Shown one piece after another: positions 1 to 7,600 of a stretch of DNA of 8,415 nucleotides. Within the stretch, counting starts at the first letter, position 1, and each line of letters starts with the position of its first letter. Position numbers and translations under genes: made by a program. This stretch comes from Gammaproteobacteria bacterium (GTDB lineage Bacteria > Pseudomonadota > Gammaproteobacteria > Steroidobacterales > Steroidobacteraceae), in assembly GCA_030043215.1 (NCBI GenBank), contig JASHYG010000379.1, positions 1 to 8,415 on the forward strand, written 5' to 3'. Below the pieces are notes generated by a model. The model saw only the letters and a program-made list of their open reading frames with translations, was not told the DNA's origin and ran no database searches.

Positions 1-1026
1 GCCTCCCGGTTCGGCATCCTGCCGGCCCAGATCGATCAGACGCTCGACGATGCGTTCGGCCAGGCGGACGTGGCTCAGTACTTCACCCAGCTCAACACGT
101 ACTACGTGATCCTCGAGATCACCCCGAAGCTGCAGGAGGACCCGAACACGCTGAATGAGCTGTACATCAAATCCCCGCTCACCGGGGAGATGGTGCCGCT
201 CTCGGCGCTCGTCAAGTTCGATACCCATCACTCGACGGTGCTCTCGATCAACCACCAGGACCAGCTTCCCTGCGTGACGCTGTCCTTCAACCTCGCGCCG
301 GGCGCCTCGCTCGGCCAGGCCGTCGATGCGATCGAGAAGACGGCGGCGACCTTGCGCATGCCGGGCTCGATCACGCCCACCTTCCAGGGCACGGCGCAGG
401 CCTTCCAGGCCTCGCTGAGGAGCGAGCCCTACCTGATCCTCGCCGCCATCGTCGTCGTGTATATCATCCTCGGGATGCTCTACGAGAGCTACATTCACCC
501 GCTCACGATCCTCTCGACGCTGCCCTCGGCCGGAGTGGGCGCGCTCCTCATGCTGATGGCCTTCCACTTCGACCTGTCCGTCATCGCGCTCGTCGGCATC
601 ATCCTGCTCATCGGCATCGTCAAGAAAAACGGCATCATGATGGTGGACTTCGCGATCCAGGCGGAGCGCGAGGAGCATCTCTCGCCGCTCGAGTCGATCC
701 GCAAGGCCTGCATCCTGCGCTATCGCCCCATCATGATGACGACGATGTCCGCGCTCCTCGGCGCGCTGCCGCTCGCGCTCGGGAACGGGACGGGCTCCGA
801 GCTGCGCCAGCCGCTCGGCTACACGATGGTCGGAGGATTGCTGCTCAGCCAGACCCTGACGCTGTTCACGACGCCCGTCGTCTACCTCTATCTCGATCGC
901 CTGAACAGCCGGCTGATGGAGCGCAGGAGGCCCGTCCCCGCGGAGCCGCACGGCGCGCTCCCGGAAGGAGCGCCCGCGCAAGGAGCGCTGTCCGCGCCCC
1001 TGAGCGATCAGCCGGAGGCGACCTGA
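1..1026 (+). CDS. RND multidrug efflux permease, MdtB/MdtC type, C-terminal part (5' end outside window)
   Basis: This is the last 341 residues of an inner-membrane proton/drug antiporter of the RND superfamily (HAE-type). The frame is open from base 1 and the gene clearly begins further left; the GTG at 70 is internal, not a start. Visible in order: the end of the second large periplasmic domain (motif SINHQDQLPCVTLSFNLAPG around residues 82-101), a membrane helix near 143-160, then helices that carry [13 protein letters not shown] (about 205-217, with the lysine of the proton relay equivalent to AcrB K940) and the RYRPIMMTT motif (about 240-248, its first Arg equivalent to AcrB R971). The final helix ends at VVYLYLDRL, followed by a Pro/Ala-rich cytoplasmic tail. 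The stop TGA is followed at once by an in-frame TAG. The regulator gene starts 14 bp downstream, so the pump and the two-component pair look co-transcribed. Family membership is certain; substrate is unknown. Confidence 0.96.
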   Translation, partial: ASRFGILPAQIDQTLDDAFGQADVAQYFTQLNTYYVILEITPKLQEDPNTLNELYIKSPLTGEMVPLSALVKFDTHHSTVLSINHQDQLPCVTLSFNLAPGASLGQAVDAIEKTAATLRMPGSITPTFQGTAQAFQASLRSEPYLILAAIVVVYIILGMLYESYIHPLTILSTLPSAGVGALLMLMAFHFDLSVIALVGIILLIGIVKKNGIMMVDFAIQAEREEHLSPLESIRKACILRYRPIMMTTMSALLGALPLALGNGTGSELRQPLGYTMVGGLLLSQTLTLFTTPVVYLYLDRLNSRLMERRRPVPAEPHGALPEGAPAQGALSAPLSDQPEAT

Positions 1027-1028
1027 TA

Positions 1029-1033
1029 GAGGG
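1029..1033 (+). promoter_or_regulatory. Ribosome binding site of the response regulator
   Basis: GAGGG lies 7 nt before the ATG at 1041, in the 14-bp gap after the permease stop. It is a good Shine-Dalgarno match and supports the ATG at 1041 as the start. Confidence 0.7.
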
Positions 1034-1040
1034 TCACGCG

Positions 1041-1739
1041 ATGAAGATCCTGCTCGTCGAGGACAACGAACGGGTGGTGCGATTCATCACCCACGGCCTC
1101 AAGGAGTCGGGCCACACGACCGACCACGCGGAGAACGGGCGCGACGGCTTGTTCCTCGCGGCGAGCGAGCGGTACGACGTGATCATCATGGACCGGATGC
1201 TGCCGGGCAACCTCGACGGCCTCGCCATCATCGAGGCCTTGCGCAAGGCCGCGAACCACACCCCGATCCTCATCCTGAGCGCTCTGAGCGATGTCGATGA
1301 GCGCATCAACGGCCTGCGTGCGGGCGGCGATGACTACCTCACCAAGCCCTTTGCGTTCGGCGAGCTGCTGGCACGGCTCGATGCCTTGAACCGGCGTGGC
1401 CGGCAGGATGCGGCACAGACCACCCTCGAGGTGGACGACCTCAAAATGGATCTGCTCTCGCGCAGAGTGGTCCGCGGCAACCGCACGATCCAGCTGCAGC
1501 CGCGGGAGTTCAAGCTGCTCGAGTATCTCATGCGGCACGCCGGCCAGGTGGTGACGCGCACCATGCTGCTCGAGAACGTCTGGGACTATCACTTCGACCC
1601 GCAGACCAACGTGGTGGACGTGCACATCAGCAAGCTGCGGCAGAAGATCGACGCCGACTTCGAGCGGTCGCTGGTGAAGACGGTCCGCAGCGCAGGGTAC
1701 ATGATCCGCGCCGAGCCGGCGCTGGAACGGTCCGGCTAG
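1041..1739 (+). CDS. OmpR/PhoB-family response regulator, partner of the downstream kinase
   Basis: A 232-residue DNA-binding response regulator, the normal length for the OmpR/PhoB class. The receiver domain (about 1-118) has the acidic pair E7/D8, phospho-acceptor D51 in the motif IIMDRMLPG, the switch residues S80 and Y99, and the invariant K102 in LTKPF. A winged-helix domain (about 128-224) follows, with the QPREFKLLEYL core, a recognition helix around 189-204 (TNVVDVHISKLRQKID) and the RSAGYMIR wing near the end. On phosphorylation by its kinase it should dimerise and bind direct repeats in promoters. It starts at ATG after a good ribosome binding site and is followed 6 bp later by the kinase. 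The sequence resembles regulators of metal and envelope-stress pumps (CusR/QseB-like), but I cannot assign a named orthologue. Control of the neighbouring pumps is inferred from the operon. The stop is a single TAG in frame with the next gene. Confidence 0.96.
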   Translation: MKILLVEDNERVVRFITHGLKESGHTTDHAENGRDGLFLAASERYDVIIMDRMLPGNLDGLAIIEALRKAANHTPILILSALSDVDERINGLRAGGDDYLTKPFAFGELLARLDALNRRGRQDAAQTTLEVDDLKMDLLSRRVVRGNRTIQLQPREFKLLEYLMRHAGQVVTRTMLLENVWDYHFDPQTNVVDVHISKLRQKIDADFERSLVKTVRSAGYMIRAEPALERSG

Positions 1740-1745
1740 TCCGTC

Positions 1746-3176
1746 GTGACCAGGGTCATTCGCTCCTCGGCAGCCACGCTCGCGACCGGGTACGTGCTGC
1801 TCGGCTTCGCGGCGCTCGTCCTGTTCGCCGCTCCCCTGCGCTACGCCTGGCAGGCGACCGTCGAGGACTTCCGGATCGAGCTCCTGCAGGAGGACTCGGA
1901 GCGGTTCGCCGAGGTGTTCCGCCTGCGCGGCCCCGCGGGCCTCTCCGCCTTCCTCACGGAGCGGGTCGGCATGCAGATCGCCGGCGAGCGGATCCTGCTG
2001 CTCGCCGATGCCTCCCTCCGGCCGCTCGCCGGAAATCTTCCGGCGTGGCCCCGTGGCATCCCGGATCGGCCGGGAAGCTACACCTTGCCCGTCAACATCG
2101 ATGGCCAGCGCTCGATGGTGTCGATCGTGCGCACGGCGCTGCCGGGCGGGTACAACCTGCTGGTCGGCCGGGACGTGGAGAGATACGCGCCGCTCGAGAG
2201 GCGCTTCTGGTCCGGCCTCGCGGCGGCGGTCGCAGTGCTGTCGGTCGCGGGACTGCTCGGCGGCATTCTCATCCGCCGCGCCCTGCTCGCGCGTATCCAC
2301 GGCATCCAGCAGACCGTGGCCGCGATCATGCGCGGCGACCTGAGCCATCGGCTGAGGGTCCGCTCGAGCGGCGACGAGCTCGACATTCTCGCCCAGACCA
2401 TCAATCGCCTGCTCGAGCAGATCGAGCAGCTGGTCCACGGCGTCGCCAACGTGTCGAACTCCATCGCCCACGATCTGCGCACGCCGCTCGCCGAGCTGCG
2501 CTCGCGGCTCGAGGAGCTCTCCCTCACCCGCCCCTCCACCGAGGAGACCTTTCAGGAAGTCGACGCCGCCGTTTCGGACGTCGATAGCGTCATTCGGATA
2601 TTCAACGCGCTGCTGCGGCTCGCGGAGATCGATGCCGGCATGCGCCGCTCGGGCTTCGTGGAGGTGGACGTGGCGGACCTGGCCGGGAAGGCGATCGAGT
2701 TCTACTTGCCCGCCGCCGAGCTCGAGAACTTGAGCTTCGTGTTCCGCGATCCGGGCCCCGTGCTCGTCAGGGGCGATCGGGTGTTGCTCGGGCAGGCCAT
2801 CAACAACCTGGTCGACAATGCGCTCAAGTATGTCGGGGAAGGCGGACGCATCACGGTCGAGGTGATGCGCAGGCCGGACGGCACGGTCACGCTCGCCGTG
2901 GCCGACAACGGGCCCGGCATCCCGGATGCGGAGAGGTCGAAGGCGACGCAGCGCTTCTACCGCGGCGATGCGAGCCGCGGCACACCCGGCGTGGGGCTCG
3001 GCCTGAGTCTGGTGGAGGCGATCGCCAAGCTCCATGGCGGGGTGCTCGAGCTGACCGACAACCATCCGGGCCTGCGCGCGCAGCTGACCCTTCAGGGGAG
3101 CCTCGCGGCGGAGGAGGCCGAATCGGTGCAGGAGCGGCGCGAGTCGCTCTACGTCGCATCCGATTCGACGTCGTAG
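1746..3176 (+). CDS. Membrane sensor histidine kinase (HAMP-HisKA-HATPase)
   Basis: A 476-residue sensor kinase that should autophosphorylate and pass phosphate to the regulator encoded just upstream. Visible layout: first membrane helix about 12-32, a periplasmic sensor region of about 120 residues (33-153) that matches no domain I can name, second helix about 156-177, HAMP linker about 178-231, and a HisKA dimerisation helix with phospho-acceptor H242 in the motif AHDLRTPLAELRSRLE. The ATPase domain follows with the N box INNLVDNALKY (351-362), the G1 box DNGPGI (388-393), the F box RFYRGD (403-408) and the G2 box GVGLGLSL (415-422). All catalytic boxes are intact. The start is a GTG; no convincing Shine-Dalgarno precedes it, so translation probably depends on ribosomes finishing the regulator 6 bp upstream. 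The next in-frame GTG lies inside the first membrane helix, which favours 1746. A polar tail of about 25 residues follows the ATPase domain and ends 2 bp from the convergent channel gene. Confidence 0.95.
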   Translation: MTRVIRSSAATLATGYVLLGFAALVLFAAPLRYAWQATVEDFRIELLQEDSERFAEVFRLRGPAGLSAFLTERVGMQIAGERILLLADASLRPLAGNLPAWPRGIPDRPGSYTLPVNIDGQRSMVSIVRTALPGGYNLLVGRDVERYAPLERRFWSGLAAAVAVLSVAGLLGGILIRRALLARIHGIQQTVAAIMRGDLSHRLRVRSSGDELDILAQTINRLLEQIEQLVHGVANVSNSIAHDLRTPLAELRSRLEELSLTRPSTEETFQEVDAAVSDVDSVIRIFNALLRLAEIDAGMRRSGFVEVDVADLAGKAIEFYLPAAELENLSFVFRDPGPVLVRGDRVLLGQAINNLVDNALKYVGEGGRITVEVMRRPDGTVTLAVADNGPGIPDAERSKATQRFYRGDASRGTPGVGLGLSLVEAIAKLHGGVLELTDNHPGLRAQLTLQGSLAAEEAESVQERRESLYVASDSTS

Positions 3177-3178
3177 CC

Positions 3179-4684
3179 TCAGCGCGATGCCACGCCCGGA
3201 TTGGCGGCCGGTGCCGGCTTTTTCGGGTGCCGCGGGTCGCTGAGCTCGCTCTCGGACCAGCCCCCGCCCAGGTCGCCGATCAGGGAGACGGTGTCGACCA
3301 GGCGACTTTGCTGCACGCTGAGCGCGGATTGCTGGTCGCTCAGCTGAGTCTCCTCGGCCGTGGCCACGGTGGTGTAGTCAACGGTGCCGGCCTGGTATTC
3401 GGCGAGCGCAATCTGGGTGCCGCGGATGGAATCGCGAACGGCGACGTCGAGCGCCTGTGCCTGCTGAGCGAGGATGCGGAGCCCGGAGAGATCATTCTCC
3501 ACGTCCTCGAAGGCGTCGAGTACGGTGCCGCGATAGCTCGCAACCGCACCCTCGTAGGCCGCCCTGGCCGCCGCGACCTCCGCATGGCGCTCGCCGAAAT
3601 CGAGCAGCGTCTCGGTGCCGGTCGCGCCGATCGACCAGACATGATTGGCGGCCCGCAGCAGCCCGTCCAAAGGAGACTGCGAGAAACCGGCCGCCGCCGA
3701 TAAGGAGAGCGTCGGGTAGTAGGCCGCGACGGCGATGCCGATCGCGGCGTTTTGCGCGGCCATGGTTCGCTCGGCGGCGGCGATGTCGGGCCGGCGCTGC
3801 AACAACGTCGAGGGCAGGCCGGCCGGGATCGCCGGCAGCGCCGGGGTGGCGGTGCTGTGCGGAATGTCGAGCTCCTCCGGATTCTTGCCGACGAGCACCG
3901 CGATGGCATGAGCGTACTGCGCACGGGCGACGCCGAGACCGATCAGGCTGGCCTCGACCGTCTCCAGGGCGACACGTGCCGTGATCACGGCGGAAGGCGG
4001 GGTCGCGGTGATGCCGGCGCTGCCTTGTGCCTCGGTGATACGCAGCGCGTCCCGATAGGCCTCGACGGTCTTCTGCTGCAGATCGATGTCCGCGTCGGTC
4101 ATCCGCAGCTCGATGACCGTGGTGGCGAGCAACGCCTGCTCGGACAGTGTGGCGTTCGCGAGCGTGGCCTCGTCGGCCTGCGCGGTCGCGGCATTCTCCT
4201 CGATCAGGCGGCGCACCGCGCCCCACAGGTCAGGCGACCAGCTCGCCGTGCCCTCGAGCGAGCCGCTGTTGATCACCGTACTGGCTCCTCCCGTGCCGGC
4301 GCCGGTACCGGCACCGGCCGCACTGGAGGTTTCGCCTCGGGCTCGGGTCACCGAGCCGGTGACGCCGACGGTGGGGAACAGCTGGCTGCGCGCCACCTGG
4401 ACCTCGGCGAGCGCCTGCTGGTAGTTGGCGTAGTCCTGGCGCACGGTCTGGTTCGACACCGCAACTAGCGGCTCGAGCCGGTCGAGCAAAGGATCCCGGA
4501 AATCCGTCCACCAGTCACCCTTGGGGACCGCATCCGCCGGCACGGCCGGCGTCCAGCCGGGCAGTTCCTGGTACCGAGTGGGTACCGGCACCTCCGGGCG
4601 GTGATAGTCGGGCCCCACCAGGCAGCCGCCGCAGAGGCCACCCAGCGCCGTGATCAAGCAAAGCCTAACGCCGCGGGTACTCAT
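3179..4684 (-). CDS. RND efflux outer membrane factor lipoprotein, NodT family
   Basis: A 501-residue TolC/OprM-like channel protein that should form a trimer spanning the outer membrane and reaching into the periplasm to receive substrate from an RND pump and its adaptor. The N-terminus is a short lipoprotein signal; C21 (in LCGGC) followed by LVGPDYHRPEVPVP is the typical NodT-family beginning, although Cys at -3 is not the usual residue. Two repeats of the outer-membrane-efflux domain are seen: about 65-268 and about 290-475, with the family motifs LLQRRPDIAAAERTMAAQNA (294-313), AYYPTLSLSA (321-330), ETLLDFGERHAEVAAARAAY (358-377) and YQAGTVDYTTVATAE (430-444). Residues about 115-142 form a Gly/Ala/Thr-rich stretch where the first outer loop of the barrel is expected. 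The ATG overlaps the stop of the upstream permease by 4 nt and has a good ribosome binding site, so it is translated with that pump. The family call is secure; the partner adaptor is not in the window. Confidence 0.95.
   Translation of the reverse strand: MSTRGVRLCLITALGGLCGGCLVGPDYHRPEVPVPTRYQELPGWTPAVPADAVPKGDWWTDFRDPLLDRLEPLVAVSNQTVRQDYANYQQALAEVQVARSQLFPTVGVTGSVTRARGETSSAAGAGTGAGTGGASTVINSGSLEGTASWSPDLWGAVRRLIEENAATAQADEATLANATLSEQALLATTVIELRMTDADIDLQQKTVEAYRDALRITEAQGSAGITATPPSAVITARVALETVEASLIGLGVARAQYAHAIAVLVGKNPEELDIPHSTATPALPAIPAGLPSTLLQRRPDIAAAERTMAAQNAAIGIAVAAYYPTLSLSAAAGFSQSPLDGLLRAANHVWSIGATGTETLLDFGERHAEVAAARAAYEGAVASYRGTVLDAFEDVENDLSGLRILAQQAQALDVAVRDSIRGTQIALAEYQAGTVDYTTVATAEETQLSDQQSALSVQQSRLVDTVSLIGDLGGGWSESELSDPRHPKKPAPAANPGVASR
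3207..3223 (+). terminator. Possible weak intrinsic terminator for the regulator/kinase operon, inside the channel gene
   Basis: On the plus strand GCCG-GTGC-CGGC can fold as a 4-bp GC stem with a 4-nt loop and is followed directly by five T (3219-3223). An outer pairing of CCCG (3195-3198) with CGGG (3224-3227) would compete with or enclose it. It starts 30 bp after the kinase stop, antisense to the last codons of the outer membrane factor (KKPAPAAN). The position is right for ending the plus-strand transcript, but the stem is short and the bases also serve coding, so this may be chance. Confidence 0.3.
4301..4312. repeat. Perfect 12-bp palindrome within the Gly/Ala/Thr-rich loop of the channel gene
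   Basis: GCCGGTACCGGC is self-complementary, and the pairing extends to 4295-4318 with one mismatch. On the coding strand it falls in repeated Gly-Ala-Gly-Thr codons (residues about 123-132 of the outer membrane factor), so codon repetition is the simplest explanation. Confidence 0.6.
4681..4684 (-). other. ATGA start/stop overlap coupling permease and channel
   Basis: The ATG of the outer membrane factor (4684-4682) overlaps the TGA of the MdtC-like permease (4683-4681). With the GGGAG just upstream this is a standard translational coupling junction within the pump operon. Confidence 0.85.
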
Positions 4685-7600
4685 GCGTCCGCTCCCAAAT
4701 CCCCGCGCCAGGTGAGGCCTGCCGCCGAGCTGCGCAGCCTGACTCGCAAACGGTCGAGATAGAGATAAATCACCGGCGTGGTATACAGCGTGAAAATCTG
4801 GCTCAAGATCAGGCCGCCCATCACGGTGATGCCGAGCGGCTGGCGGAGCGATGCACCCTGGCCGATCCCGATCGCGAGCGGCAGCGCACCGAGAACGGCC
4901 GCCGCCGTGGTCATCATGATCGGACGCAGGCGCACCACGGCCGCCTCGTGAATCGCCTGCCGCGCGTCGATCTTTCGCTCGCGCTGGGCATGAATGGCGA
5001 CGTCGATCATCATGATGGCGTTCTTCTTGACGATGCCGATCAACAGGATGATGCCGATGAGCGCGATGACCGAGAACGGGGTGCCGAAGATCAGCAGGGC
5101 CAAGGTCGCGCCGATGCCGGCCGACGGCAGTGTGGAGAGGATGGTGACCGGATGCACGGTGTTCTCGTAGAGGATGCCGAGCACCACGTAGACGGCCGCG
5201 AGCGCGGCGAGGACCAGGAGCGGCATCGCCGACATCGACTCCGCATAAACCTCACCGGCGCCTGCGAAGCTGCCGCGGATCGATGCCGGCATCCGCAACG
5301 TCTGCATCGCCTTGGCGATCGTCGCGGAGGCCTCGCTCAAGGACCCGCCGGACGGCAAGTTGAACGAGATCGTCGCCGCGACGAGGCCGCTCTGGTGGTT
5401 GACCTGCGTGGCCGTGTGGTTGCTCACATACGAGGCGAGGGCAGGCAGCGGCACCAGGGTCTCGGCCGCCGTGCTGTCCGCGCTGCCGGTGGAGCTCCCT
5501 CCCTTGCTGTTGGAGATGCTGTTCGTGACCGAGTTCGCCTCGGCGCTGGCATTCAGCGAGCTCGTGGTGGAGGAGGCGTTGCGCGCGGCCGCAATCGCGG
5601 AGAACGGCGTCACCGGCTGGACGGTGTTGCCCGGCGCCTGGGTCTGCGCGGTCCCGCTCGCATTACCGGCGGCCGTGCTCAAGTAGACACGGTCGAGCGT
5701 CTGCGGGTACTGCCAGTACTTCGGCACCACCTCCATCACCACGAAGTACTGGTTGAACGGATTGAAAATGGTCGACACGGTACGCTGGCCGAACGCATCG
5801 TAGAGTACGTCGTCGATCTGGTTCGGCGCGAAGCCGTAGCGCATCGCGGTCGGGCGGTTGATGGTGAGATAAGTCTGCAGGCCGTTCTGCTGCAGATCCG
5901 AGCTCACGTCCAGGAGCTTCCCGTGGGACTTGGCGAGCTCGGTGACCAGCTTGGGCGTCCAGGCATCGAGCGCGGCCGTATCCTCGCTGGTCAGCGTGTA
6001 CTGGTATTCGGCGGCCGATTGCCGCCCGCCGATATGCAGGTCCTGGACCGCCTGCAGGATCAGCCGCGCACCGGAGACCGCGTTGAGCTTGGGTCGGAGC
6101 CGCGCGACCACCTGGTCGGCGGAGAGGCGGCGTTGCGCCAGCGGCTTGAGCTCGACGTACACGTTGGCGGTGTTGAGGGCTCGGCCGCCGACGAAGCCGA
6201 TCACCGAGGCAACGGCGGGATCCTTCCGCACGATCCCCTGCAGCTGCGCGAGCTTGCTCGTCATCGCCTGGAAGGAGATGCTCTGGTCGGCGATGATCTG
6301 ACCCGTCAGCAGCCCGTTGTCCTGCTCCGGAAAGAACGTCGAGGGCACCAGTCGGAACAGGACGACATTGAGCGCGATCAGAGCGATCAGCGTGAGGCCC
6401 ACCAGCAGCGCATGGTCGAGCACCAGGCCGAGTGAGCGCGAGTACGCGTCCTTGAAGCGCGCGAACTGCGCTTCGGCCCACGTGGCCCACCCGGCACTGG
6501 AGCGCAGCGTGTCGGGGCCGCCCAGCAGGTACGCGCACAGGGTCGGGGTGACCGTGAGCGACATCAGGAGAGAGAACAGGATCGCGATGGACAGGGTCAC
6601 CGCGAACTCGTGAAACAGCAGGCCGAGGATGCCCGGCATCAGCAGGATCGGTATGAACACCGCGATCAGGGACAGGCTCATCGAGAGCACGGTGAAGCTG
6701 ACCTCGGCGCTGCCGCGCAGCGCCGCCTCCACGGGCTCCACGCCGGCCTCGCGGTGGCGCACGATATTCTCGAGCACCACGACGGCGTCGTCCACGACGA
6801 AGCCGGTGGCGATGGTGAGCGCCATCAGCGAGAGATTGTCGATGCTGTAGCCGAGCAGGTACATCGGCCCAAAGGTGCCGACGATCGACAGCGGCAGGAC
6901 CACCGCCGGTATCAGCGTCGCGCGCGGCGATTGCAGGAACACGAAAACCACGCCGATGACGAGCAATACGGCGATGGAGAGGCTCCGCTCGGTATCCCCC
7001 ACCGCCGCGGTGACCGATTGCGAGCGGTCGACGGCGATGTGAACGTGGATGTTGGGAGGCAAAGTCGCCTCCACCGACGGCAGGACCTTCTTGATCTGGG
7101 CGACCGTCTGGATGATGTTGGCGCCCGGAAGCGGAAAGACGATCACGCCCACCGTCGACCTGTCGTTGTAAAGACCGGCGTTACGGATGTTCTCGTTGGA
7201 ATCCTCAACGTCGGCGACATCGTGCAGGAGCACCGCGCCGCCGCCGCGGTAGGCGATCACCAGGTCGCGATAGTCCGCCGCCTTGCTCGCCTGATCGTTC
7301 GACATCACCTCGTAACGCTGATCGCCCTGATCGATGTAGCCTTTGGCGCTGTCGGCATTGGCCGCGGCAATCGCGGCCCGCACGTCCTCGAGCCCGATGC
7401 CGTAGCTCGCCAGCTTGTCGGGCTCGAGCTCGATTCGGACCGAGGGCAACGCGCTGCCGCTCAAGGTGATCTGGCCCACGCCGCGGATCTGCGACAGCTG
7501 CTGCTGGATGACCGTATCGGCTGAGTCGTACAGCTGCGCCGTCGTCAAGGTGCTCGAGGTCAGCGCCAGGATGATGATCGGAGAATCCGCCGGGTTGTAC

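Noticed and set aside
70..72. GTG as the start of a short left permease
   Set aside because: The frame is open to base 1 and the residues before it (FGILPAQIDQTLDDAFGQ) match the same region of the right permease, so the gene is cut by the window edge.
1008..3065. A 685-codon open frame on the minus strand opposite the regulator and kinase
   Set aside because: Its product is rich in Arg, Glu, His, Asp and Gly with no domain pattern, and it lies opposite two genes with complete catalytic motifs. Long antisense frames are expected in GC-rich codon usage.
3149..3177. Inverted repeat at the end of the kinase gene as a bidirectional terminator
   Set aside because: Only 5-6 bp pair in either of two competing registers and no T-tract follows in either direction.
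3752..4468. A 238-codon plus-strand frame opposite the outer membrane factor
   Set aside because: Antisense to a channel gene with intact family motifs; composition reflects the opposite strand.
5461..5673. The low-complexity block as a frameshift or mobile-element scar
   Set aside because: The frame is continuous, the base composition matches the flanks, and no terminal inverted repeats or target duplication are visible.
4948..6435. A 495-codon open frame on the plus strand opposite the MdtC-like permease
   Set aside because: Low-complexity, Arg/Asp/Gly/His-rich product antisense to a conserved pump; a mirror of GC-rich codons.
6610..7524. A 304-codon open frame on the plus strand opposite the MdtC-like permease
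   Set aside because: Same reasons: biased composition, no recognisable domain, fully antisense to conserved RND sequence including the DD proton-relay helix.
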